From Branchiostoma floridae (Eukaryota; Chordata; Leptocardii; Amphioxiformes; Branchiostomatidae), in assembly GCF_000003815.2 (NCBI RefSeq), contig NC_049992.1:6609081-6673080 (forward strand): 64,000 bases of DNA, in the 5' to 3' direction. Numbering within the stretch: the first letter of the stretch is position 1; each line of letters opens with the position of its first letter. A program made the translations under genes and the position numbers. The notes under the pieces are model-generated. The model did not search any database. It saw only the letters and a list, made by a program, of their open reading frames with translations, and was not told the DNA's origin. Of the stretch, positions 1-10,800 are shown one piece after another.

Positions 1-306
1 TACACAGATGTAACGGACGCGAATTATGACTTTTATTGCGTAATTAATAATGAAATTATTACTTCTTGTGTGGTAATTTGGGGCATGACCGGGCCCCGGC
101 TTACTTTCAAGTTGGATTTCAAATCAACTAGGGACTTGGTAACAAATAGCCGCCGTGACCTGCCACTGAGAGGTACCCCGCCGGGGCAACTTTGGGGCTT
201 ATGGGCCAGTCAGAGCTACATCCCCTACGGGTAGCGCTACAAATATGACCAAAGCATAGCTATGGATGTGGTTGCATTTCATTTTTTCTTATTTCAATGT
301 TCCCAG

Positions 307-1488
307 ATTCGTTGACCAGGGTGGCAAAACATCGCCTGAACTCAAAGCAGAAGTGATGACGGACGGAGAGTGGCAGTTCGTGACGGCCACCTACAATGCC
401 ACCACAGGCCAGGTCAAGCTGTACAGGAATGCCGAGGAGGTACGATACGGTATCATTCAAAATCATAATAACTATACGTTTCCCCTTTTCCCCCGTATAA
501 AACACAGCTGCTGGGCTGTACAAAATCTCGCTTCATCTTAGTTTCCAAGCAGACGTTTTAGTTGGATGAAAAAAAAAAGAATTTGGCCAAATAGGGATAA
601 ATAAGTTGCCATGGAATTTCAATCAGTCACTACTAGGCCAATTAACTCCTACTAGGCTTTTATTCCTAGAAGTCCCCTATTACTGTTCGGCCAGACCGGA
701 GTCTGGTAGAAACTAGCCTCTTCTATTACCTTCGACAAGGGGGCAAATAAAGTAATCTAAGTTTAGGTACCCTATCCGCTGTTTTGAACCGCAGGGACGG
801 ATTTTGTTTCGGAGTTTGAAAAATATAACTCAATGAGATGTTACCAAATTAACCTTATATGATGAATCACTGTTGTTATATTTTTGTCATGTTGTTTCAT
901 TTTATGCCTGGAATTGTTACATTGGGTTGACATCAAGGCCTTTATGAAATGACTCCATGCAGGTTGCCTCCGAAGAAGTTGGGGTTCTGGAACTGGCCAC
1001 CAAGTCTCCTGTGTGCATGGCCGGCAAACCGGCAGACGCTAATGGTAAAGAGGACAAGCGCTGCTTCAAGGGGCGCATTGCTCACATGCAGGTACACTTT
1101 GTCTCGATCCTCAACTTAACAACCCTTGTCTTACTGAATCCGTATATACACGGGTTGCACACATGTATAATACCTGCTGTAGGTCGGCCCTGAATCTTTA
1201 CAGGTTTGGGGTATTTCTACGTACGTGCGGCATACTGCAGGTAACCGCATATACAGTGGAGAATAAATCTGCAGCAGCAGCACAGAATAGGTCCTGTTTA
1301 GCGGGACAAGGTTTAGAAAAAAATCCATATCCACTTTTAGCAATGATGCTGATGAGCTTTCAATAGACTTTCAATTGAAAGTTGATGATACATACAATAT
1401 ACTGCTTTTCCCTCAGGTGTACAACATCGCCCTGACCCCGGAGCAGATCAAGGAAGTCATGGACCGTACCAAGAAAGGGTACTACTAG
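307..1488 (+). CDS. LamG-like (concanavalin-fold) domain protein, last three exons
   Basis: Three exons, 307-439, 963-1091 and 1417-1488, have good splice sites (AG..GT) and join in phase 0. Together they encode the C-terminal part of a laminin-G-like jelly-roll: a WQFVTATYNATTGQVKLY strand, a CFKGRIAHMQVYNIALT strand and the usual LTPEQIKEVM helix, then TAG. Such domains are extracellular sugar or protein binding modules. The 5' part lies outside the window, so the full protein is unknown. Two cysteines (VCMAG and RCFKG) probably form the LamG disulfide. The frame stays open past the TAG for six codons and runs in phase across a further splice to a TGA at 1737, so the true end is uncertain (see findings). 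The domain call is by pattern and is fairly secure; protein identity is not known. Confidence 0.75.
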
Positions 1489-1545
1489 ATCCTGACCAAC
1501 ATGCAGGTACAAAAAGGAGGAAAACGATACAGTTTAGATACATAT

Positions 1546-1548
<3 letters not shown>

Positions 1549-1599
<51 letters not shown>
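1549..1599. repeat. (CA)n microsatellite
   Basis: About 25 uninterrupted CA units lie inside the putative last intron of the LamG-like gene (1507-1695). Confidence 0.97.
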
Positions 1600-1602
<3 letters not shown>

Positions 1603-1737
1603 TTCGTGTGTGAATGTCATTATGATGCAATACACAATCAACTAGGTATATATAAATAAAGATAACTAACGTTTCACTCTGTTTCCCGTTTGCAGGCAAG
1701 CATGCAGTTTGCACAGAACAAATACAGCAATGCTTGA

Positions 1738-2815
1738 GCAGACTTTGCTACTTCGCAAGACTAGTGTTTTCCTTTAGGGGTGTGATTGGTGTAAAACGAA
1801 ATGTTTGATCATGAGCAATATGTTGTATTGATGTCATTATTTTTGGTGTATAAAATATGAAAGAGAGGGCATGACATTAGTTGATGATTGGTTTACCAAA
1901 ATAAAAAAAGCGAAAGACGTCACAAACAATAATTGCATGAAAATTCCAATAGACAATTAACTAGAACATGTTATGCCAATGTAAAAAAAATAGCATAAGG
2001 AAGAATGTTCACCCCACTAAACAAACGATGTTGATCAATGATGGTTCCTGATTTGGGTTTCTTTCATTCAAGTATTTACTCGCATATCCATAGGTGACGG
2101 TAGGTGAAAACTAAACCCCAGGTCTGTCAATGACTCAACACAACAGAAGAAGACAATGTGTATATGATGTGTATACTTTTAGCATATACTGTGGTCATTG
2201 ACTTGTAGTTATCAGTAACAGAATAGCCATGTCAATAAAAATCGAATTAAGACATCAACTCATGTAACACCTAAGTGTAAGAGAGAAATTCTGAGATTTA
2301 TTCAACTTGCCAATGTAAGATCTCCAACTATATATTGCCGACTATGGGAAATCTATAAGACCATACTTTCTATTCTGTTTTTAATTCAAACATTTGTGAC
2401 CGTAGGTATGTGAAGGGGTCGTTATATTGCAACGAGCAAATGAATAATTTGACTAGCACATGATACAAGTAACACATTTGCTATATGGCGATATCGTTGC
2501 TTTACCCAGAGCAGTGAGGTAGAGACACTGGTAACGAATGAGTCCATACGTATATACCAATTTAGCACATCCTCGTACTCTTCATTGCTTCAATAAGGCT
2601 TGACATTATAAAGACCTGGCCATAGAATAGAGACGTCAAATGTTGTTTTCTTTGCTTATTCTATATATAGCTACATTAAATTTGCAGCCCAATATAAAAA
2701 CATGATGCGTTCTTTTACCATATATGACTTATGTATAATCGCGTGTAGGCTTTATTTATTTCCTTACAGGGCAAATGCAAGGAAATACAACGATGATTCA
2801 CTGTAGACACGTCAC
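1738..2815. other. AT-rich spacer, no gene seen
   Basis: This is the stretch between the LamG-like gene and the SINE fragment. I see no coding exon, RNA gene or clear repeat in it. Confidence 0.5.
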
Positions 2816-2990
2816 ATATGCAACACTTTGCACGACCTTCCTCACGTCACCTAGGTGTAAAAATGGGTACCTGACTTCGGTCGGGGAGGTAAAAGAAAAA
2901 GATTACCATTACCTTCGTACTGTACTGTGTATGTGGCACTGTAAATATAAGTTACCATCTTGAGTGCAGTGCCACATAGTCCTCGTCTGT
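2816..2990 (+). mobile_element. SINE 3' fragment
   Basis: The block containing GGTGTAAAAATGGGTACCTG and CTTCGGTCGGGGAGGTAAAA, followed by TACTGTACTGTGTATGTGGC, matches the body and tail of the fuller SINE at 17101-17300. The tRNA-like head is missing, so this is a 5'-truncated copy. It resembles the amphioxus SINE family with this tail (BfSINE1-like, from memory). Confidence 0.7.
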
Positions 2991-3168
2991 CCAAAAAGTA
3001 AATAGTAGTAGTAGTCCATTGTGTTCTGCAAATAGACTAGAAAAAAACTAGGACGATACTCAGGCTAAATTACCGTGAATTCACAATCACATGTGTAGAG
3101 ATGTGGTCGAGTTGCACAGAAACAGGATATTGTCCTGCTTCAGTCTCCATGGTCTCCTTCCTATCTGA

Positions 3169-3390
3169 GTAACGCAGGTTCACCTTTATCCGAGGGTGAC
3201 CTATATCCGTTATTTGTACAAAAAAGCGTACTTAGGGATATGAATTCGACGGACAGTGGTTTCAAATAGGAAGATTTTGAGAATATTGCAAATTTGAAAC
3301 CACAGTCCGCATACTTAATACTCCTAAATGTGTTGTTTTTAAGGACAACGAATAAAGGTCACTCGGCGGATAAAGGTGAACTAGCGTTAC
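3169..3390. mobile_element. MITE family A, copy 1
   Basis: A 222 bp element has near-perfect terminal inverted repeats of about 35 bp (left GTAACGCAGGTTCACCTTTA, right the reverse complement of GTAACGCTAGTTCACCTTTA). It also has an internal inverted repeat around GGACAGTGGTTTCAAAT. TGA flanks both ends and may be a 3-bp target duplication. There is no ORF, so it is non-autonomous. Related copies are at 13855-14073 and about 24425-24500. Confidence 0.8.
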
Positions 3391-3521
3391 TGATGTCGTG
3401 ATGTTTCGTTTAACGTCTTTTTGCCAGTAATACGACAAAATACGTACGCAAAATGGACTGTCAGTAAAGAAGGGTACTTTCGTCGCAACATTAGCCAGAA
3501 ATAAGTAGTGATGGACAACAT

Positions 3522-3656
3522 TTTCCACAAAAAATGGTGATATGGTGGTTGATGGTGTCAGTAAACTACATAACGTTCCCCGAATCTGTCACCAACTGTA
3601 TACTAGCTTCATGCTTCGCCTTCCGTAATGTTGCCGCACGACTTGGCTAGGGGTTC
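3522..3656 (+). repeat. partial duplicate of the 4169-4642 sequence
   Basis: A 48-base block starting TTCCACAAAAAATGGTGATA is repeated almost exactly at 4169-4217. The following GGCTTCATGCTCCGCCTGCC-like block is repeated, diverged, at 4582-4642. The copy at 3522 is therefore a shortened duplicate of the sulfotransferase fragment's 3' end, with about 340 bp lost between the two blocks. Confidence 0.75.
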
Positions 3657-3770
3657 CAAAAAAAGGAATTTCTCATCGACCTGTACATGTACCACCCAAG
3701 CAGATATATTTGGAAGGGACGAATGCCACCAAATTATTCATTCTAACAGACACAGCAATATTTGTTGTTA

Positions 3771-3848
3771 CTGTTGATGTTGAATAGGAACTATACACGG
3801 ATGTTGATACTGTTGATGTTGAACAGGAACTATACACGGATGTGTTCT
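3771..3848. repeat. 39-bp direct duplication
   Basis: Two adjacent copies start CTGTTGATGTTGAA(T/C)AGGAAC, at 3771 and 3810, just before the sulfotransferase-like open frame. Confidence 0.9.
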
Positions 3849-3850
3849 AG

Positions 3851-4230
3851 ATATGTTTTTCAAAAAGAACGCTCGAAGTAATGAATCCATACGTAGCATG
3901 ACAGCAGATATGGCGGAAAAAGTCCGCCAATGGACCAGAGCGGATGTCATGTTGTTCGATCACTTGAACAAAACATTGTGGTCTAAGCTTTCCAAGCTCC
4001 CCTTCGACTGGAGAAAAGAGGTGAAAGTTTTAAAGGCCAAATATCTGCAATTACAAGACGAGTGTCTTCAGTCTGACAGTGCCAGTAAAGCAAATATAAA
4101 TGACAAGCGCTTTAGAGTGTTCCAACCAGCCGGCATTCATATGGAACACTTCCAGTTGAAGGAAAATTTTTCCACAAAAAATGGTGATATGGTGGTTGAT
4201 GGTGTCAGTAAACTACATGTTTCTATCTAG
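3851..4230 (+). pseudogene. galactose-3-O-sulfotransferase-like C-terminal fragment
   Basis: The open frame reads DMFFKKNARSNESIRS then WTRADVMLFDHLNKTLWSKL and a helix with LKAKYLQLQDECLQ. This fits the C-terminal end of Gal3ST family enzymes (family pattern: FKLNARS, then a D-x-x-LYDHFN-x-T-FW stretch and a final basic helix with cysteine). These Golgi type II enzymes move sulfate from PAPS to the 3-OH of galactose. The PAPS-binding and catalytic N-terminal two thirds are absent upstream. The match begins right after a CTAG, so it could be a terminal exon of a gene whose earlier exons were lost, or a fragment carried by duplication. Its 3' end is duplicated at 3522-3656 and a 39-bp duplication abuts it. 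I call it a fragment rather than a working gene. The homology is from family knowledge, not a search. Confidence 0.55.
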
Positions 4231-4819
4231 GCCCAGAGACGGGACAAACCTGTGAAGTGTTTTGGGTGGTTTGGTGTCAACGTACTAACGGGCCCTAGAC
4301 ATGCACAGAACGTTGACCCTTCCCACCGTCTTTTCCCCATATACCATTCGAATTCTTTTATCCTTCAAGCATAAACTCTCGACTACTCTACCTCCGGGAC
4401 TCGACCTCTTTTTGGAGAATACCCTTCTTTGGCAGAACACATATTTCTCTCATGGTAGTGACAGAAGGAAGAAACACTTAAAGGACTCACTCAAAGCTTT
4501 ATCAAAGATGTTATGTCCAGATAAAGGGCACGCAATGACAGCTCTGTCCTCGTATGTCACTGCCTCACTGACTGTAAACAGTGGCTTCATGCTCCGCCTG
4601 CCGTACTGTCGCCTGGAGCACGACTATAAACGATAGGGGTTATATACATGTCAGGAATTCCCCCAGGGGTCTCCATTATTCCGCATGCTTGTGGGCGTGC
4701 TGAGGTTGTTTAACCACTCCCAGCTTCGATTAGACAAGGAACACACCTGTCGACATTATTTCCTGTAACAAGTGTTTGTTTCATCTAAATCTTGAACGTT
4801 TGGCGCAAGGGAAGCAAAG

Positions 4820-7800
4820 ATGGCAAGAGAGGAAGACGACACAGTAGAATGCGGAGTGGCTTGTTACCATCCTAGGTGGGCCCGAAGACTGGCCAATGCT
4901 AAATTGTTCTGTGTAGTTTGGTGTATGACCATCTTCACTCAAAGTGTTGCTGGGATCGGCCTTCTCACTGCAGTGCTGTCCACTATTGAGACGAGGTACG
5001 TTTTGATTAAATGTACTCATCAGTATATATTCAAATACAATTCAATCTCTACAATCTCTATGCTGTTTTTAACTTATATAATAGCATTTTCAACGCAGCA
5101 AATTCTGAGTGGTTTGGTATCATTGATCCCACATGTTGGCCGGAGATAGTGACACTCCATGTGGCCATCTAGCTTCTTGGAATGCTCTCTCAACCATTCA
5201 CTTCCCTTCTAGCTGTAGCACAGGCAACAGCAAAGCCTATGTCTCTCACGGTCTAGAAGTCACAAAGACGATTTTCCTCCAACCCACCCCGTATAGTACC
5301 GAAGTGTATTTTTTTATGTAACTGTGTAAAATTTCTTTGAGTAACTCCTTTTTGGTGTACTATGTACTACTACATATAGTTTGTTTATGACTGTGTAAGA
5401 TTTTGTTGTATCTAGATTACTTGTAACCTTTTGTAAATTAGATGTAATTCAGTTAAGAAATCTCTCTATCTATCTAGTATCTATCTAGTAGCTACAACAA
5501 GATACAAAAATGAGATTTAATCCAGGACGTTTCGAGTGACATCCGCCACTCTTCTTCAGCGTCACGCACTAGAATGAACTGGCAGAACAATTGGAGAAAT
5601 ATGGTGAAAAAATGAATGACTAAACCCATAAACATAGCATAGTGTTTAAACGAATATTTCATAGAAAAGTAACTAGAGTTCGGGGACCTCATACCTCCAT
5701 GAAATATTTATTGCTTTTGTGGATGTTATGTATGTTGATGGTCGGTTGTATTTGAGAGTAATGGATATTACTGTTATGGGAGAGAACTGGTTTTTCATTC
5801 AAAGACAAAAACAATGTCCATCTGATTAGGAAATATAAATATGTGACACTTGAAGTATAATGTGAGTTTAATAGATCGACGCCATATGGTAGCGTGGTGT
5901 TCTTGAAATATCCTTCAACCAATACCTACATGTAGGATACGGGGACAAGTTGATGCCAGATATATATTATAGCCACGCATAGAGTCATAACGCCACGCGG
6001 AGCACAAAATCTAACAGCGCAAACGAAGTATAACACACCAGGTCAAAAAGCTCGGGGTTCCCCAACCAGCTGTCATACACCTCACTATCTGCTTGAAGCT
6101 AAGCCCATTAACAAAGGCTTAAAGCACGATGCCTGTTCCAATATATCGCAGATATAGGGGTGATTTCTGATATTGTTACATCGATTATAACGACAGATAC
6201 GGCCCCCAAAATCTCAACGATTTGAGCTTTTATCATACCTCACCAACACAACAAGTATGAAACCAATCCATCCAGCCATTCTTGAGTAATCTTGTACACA
6301 GATCCAAACAGCTGTCGTAGAAATCACCTCACTATCTGAGATGAGCTAAGCCCATTAACAAAGGCTTAAAGCATGATGCCTGTTCCAATATATCGCAGAT
6401 ATAGGGGTGATTAAATTTCTGATATTATTACATCAATTATAACGACAGATACGGCCCCCAAAATCTCATCGATTCGAGCTTTCATCATACCCCACCAACA
6501 CAACAAGTATGAAACCAATCCATTCAGCCATTCTTGAGTAATCTTGTACACAGATCCAAACAGCTGTCGTAGAAATCACCTCACTATCTGAGATGAGCTA
6601 ATCCCATTAACAAAGGCTTAAAGCATGATGCCTGTTCCAATATATCGCAGATATAGGGGTGATTTCTGATATTATTACATAGATTATAACGACAGATACG
6701 GCGCCCAAAATCTCATCGATTCGAGCTTTCATCACACCCCACAAACACAACAAGTATGAAACCAATCCATCCAGCCGTTCTTGAGTAATCATCTACACAG
6801 ACAGAGACACATAACAGAAAATATAACCTCCATTCCATGACATTTCATGGAGGTAATTAAGAGAAAAACGTATAAGCATTGTTTAGAGAAAAAAAAACGT
6901 AACAAGAGCTGAAGTGAATTTAGATACTAAAAGGGGCCACTCTAAGATGCCCGCTTTTTTACGCGCTCGAACTCACGGCGCTCCATCACTAGTTGCCAGA
7001 GAGTGGTCAAGTTTTGATCAATGAAATTTTAACACATTCATCTAAAGAACATACTTAAATAAGGAATGCATTCATATGTATCATGAATCCTTCACCCTAC
7101 TAGTTACAAGTGGCAAAAACTGAGGACGTTTTCGTGAATGTAACTTCCGATTTTTTGGTGCGCTAGACAGTGCGCCCTAACTTGCCCCGCTTTTGTGATT
7201 TTCTCTTTTTCGGAAGCTGGTGACCAATTTGAATGACCATAAATACAAATTTTATTTTTATGATATACTAGCTTTCTTTTGACAGTAGAACTGTGATTGT
7301 GTGTGCTTCTGGTCTCCCGCGAGGAGGGCTAAATCCAGCACAATCGAGGTCGTGTTTCGACAGAAAACCTCACTTACGTGATGAGCTCAGTCCCAGCACG
7401 AAATTAAAAAAAAAAAACATTTAAGAATAACGGTACAACCTACGTATACAAAATTCCATGCAGTTTTTGGAAAATGCCTTTCATATCTTCCTGTAAAATG
7501 TCTGTCTCAAATACGCTTCCAATCACATGTTAAAGAATAAGTACACTACAAAAAATCTTTTTTCTTATTTTTCTTGTTTTCTTGTTTTTTCTTACGGAGA
7601 GAAAAAGTTTCTTGTATAAAGAAAGGTTGAGAAAAGCAAGAAACCTCCTGTAAAACCTTTGTATGCTAATTCCTACACAAAGATTTTTATTCTTGATTTT
7701 TCTTAACTGAAGAAAATATTTCTAATATAATGATCACTGAGCAAGAATGTTCAAGAAATTAAAGTAGAACTTTCTTTTCCAGTCTTTACACAAGATTTGC

Positions 7801-10800
7801 TTCTTGTTTGTTCAAATGGAAAATATTGCAGAATCTATCCTGAAGATTATTATTCTTGCCTTATACCAGTTTTTTCTTTAGGATTTGTTTTTACCAGAAT
7901 AACATTCTTGAACTTTCTTGTTGTCTCAATGTAGAATGTCCGAGAAACGTAATTCTTGGTTTTCATGTTATAACTTAAGAAAATGCAATAGTTTTTTTAA
8001 TCAGTTTCTTGAGCAAATACTGTTCAACAAAGAAAAGAAAAAAAAGAAAATCAAGAAATTGCAAAACAACTTATAACTAGCATGAAATTCTTAAATGTTC
8101 TTGAATGTTTCTTTATCCATAAAGTTTAAGAAAAGACGTTTCTTGTTTTTCTTGATGATATGTAAGGAGATATTATCATATTTTTCAGAACTCACTTGAC
8201 TGAATACTAATAAGAAAAACAAGAAATGATTAATGAAAACAATAAAAGTATAATTTTCTCCTTATATTCTTGACAACTACGTTTAAACAATTGGAGCATC
8301 AAGATATGAAAAATAATTTTGAGCTAGCATTGATTTTCTTTTGTTTTCCCAATACGAGAGTTAAGAAATATTTTCTTGCAGTAAGATTCTTCATTTTGCT
8401 AAGGATCATGGGAAATTACTCCCATCATCCTTTGCTGCGATTTTGAACTGGGAGTCACAGTTGCAAGTCACAGTGCTCCAGCTCTGTAGTTTTTTTGCCT
8501 CAGATGTCCTTTAGTTCTTACATTAACAGGGAACAAATATGATGTGTTTCGTAAAGACGATTTTCTGCATCATGTGGGACCTTGCATACAACGTGGCTAG
8601 CTTTTTTAGAGTTTCAAAATGCTACCGAAGCCAAGGCCAAGCCGGATGCCCCCCTCCCCCATGCAGGTATGTTAGCCATCTTACTTGGAATACGATTTCC
8701 AAAGCTACTATTTCTGTAGATGTTTATCATAAACCAAACAGTAATTACAGAATATGTAAGTAGAGTGCATGAAATTCTGCAGAATACAAAGAATTGACTA
8801 TAATATTTGTAAAGAAGGAAATGTATAGAGATGTTGGCCTTTACAAGGGGAGGGGGGCGATATAAGAATTGATGATCATTCATGGTCTTTGTGTGTTGTT
8901 CTAGGCTCAGAAACCTGCTGGTACAAGGAGGATATTCCCATCTCAACTTTGGAAAAGCCCCTAACAAGAAGAAGTCTTCATTATAACTACAGCAACGGCA
9001 ACATTGTAGCTCTAATGGTTTCAGATAAGGACAATTAGTTATAGTTGGCTGCACGGTACTGTATCAGGAAAAAATGTCAATAAGCAAGCGTAGTTACAAA
9101 ATGGTTGATTTTTGCAATCTTTGGTAAGGAATTAGTAATCGAGGAAAACACCACAAAACTTGTATGAATCATATTGATGATAATAAATATGATTGCCATC
9201 ATGTATTGACATAACTGTCAACATTGAGTTGTTTGTACTCTTTATATAAGAATGTTAATCTTAGTGTAAGAAACTGATTCTAGGTTTGTAGTTGCAAGAA
9301 ATTTAGTCTTGAAGACAGAATGGCATTGCAGGCACAAAAAAGCTCAATCTTCATGCAAGAAAGCGATTCTTGTACTACATATAAGAAATTCACTCTTGGA
9401 GACAGAAAGTAATTCCTCATACAAGAACCTCAATCTTCATGCAAGATTAAGAATTCATTCATGATGTAAGAAATTCATTCTTCAGCATGCATGTATTAGA
9501 AACAGATTCTGACCACAAGAAAACTATTCTAGAAGTTTTGGTCCATTAGCGATAAGAAAAAAATTCTTAGCACAAGAAAAATATGGGTTTCTTGAATTTT
9601 CTCAAAACAGGGATTCTTGTATACAGAATGATATTCTTGCTGAAAGATTAGTTTTCTTTGTTCAAGAAAAAACAAGAAAGATAAGAAAATTCATTTTTTG
9701 TAGTGTAAGGCTTGGACACCGCAGCGCGGTCGCGCGTCCCGCCGCCATTACGCACCCGGGCATAAACAAAAAATATCAACGTTTCCCGTGAACGACTGTG
9801 GTGTTTACGTTGTTTTTCTCAGGTCGCTTTTCTACTAAACAAACACTCAGAGACTCAACTTTTTGCTGTTTTGTAAATATTTATTATCTATGTTATGAAT
9901 GTGCCACTGCTTGATACAGATCGTACATTTAGTAGCACGAGCCGTCGCTACGAAGCGACCCTCTTTTTCAGCGCAATCATCACTATTGGTAAAAATCTGT
10001 TTTTCGACAAAACGATAAGTAAATATACAATACACGTTACAACTATACTTTGCATGCAAATAACAGCTGTATGCATTGGCTAAGCTTATTTAACTTTTTT
10101 TGATTGGCAAAGTCAGTGGCAACAAACACGCTGTACTTATGAATAATAGGATCAGCAAAAAATCCGGGCATCTTAGGGCAGGGGGCATCTTAGGGCGGCC
10201 CCCGTTATCTTCTCAAAGACTTATCATCCTAAAATGTAACATTGAGTCAGGCGAGGGACATCGTCAAGTCGGTCCCACCAGACAAGTCGCAGGTTTGCTG
10301 CATTATTTTGATCGGGACCCTAGTCTGGGCCTATCACACCAAGCGGAGGCATGTTGGAGGCACTGTTGATTTCGTGACTCCAAAAGTGCCTCCAACGAAA
10401 TACAACGTGCCTCCAACGAAGTCTAAGGTGCCTTCAACAAAGGCAATGTGTTTTTTAAATACAAAAATAAAGGACATTGTGCCTCCGCAGTGCCTTAATT
10501 ATGCCATAACCATCCAATAATTATTTTATAAACTGACAACACTGCGCATGCGATTTCCAATAACCCGTTTATCTGGACTTGACACGCAGCAGTGCCTAGC
10601 TCGAGTCAGTGAGAGTGCAAGAGAAAAGTGGCTTCAATAGCGCAAAGGTTCCTCCATAAACACACTCCAGCGTGCTTCCGCTTAATGTTATAGTCTCCGT
10701 GGTGTTGTATCATATACAGCCAGCTGGTGATTTCCTGAAAACGTACCATTCTTGCATGCTATAAAAGGTGAATTTGTTGTAATTGCTAACCGTCAGGTGT

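Noticed and set aside
4301-4636. plus-strand 111-codon ORF after the sulfotransferase fragment
   Set aside because: It has no similarity I recognise, overlaps the duplicated non-coding block and lacks coding-like composition.
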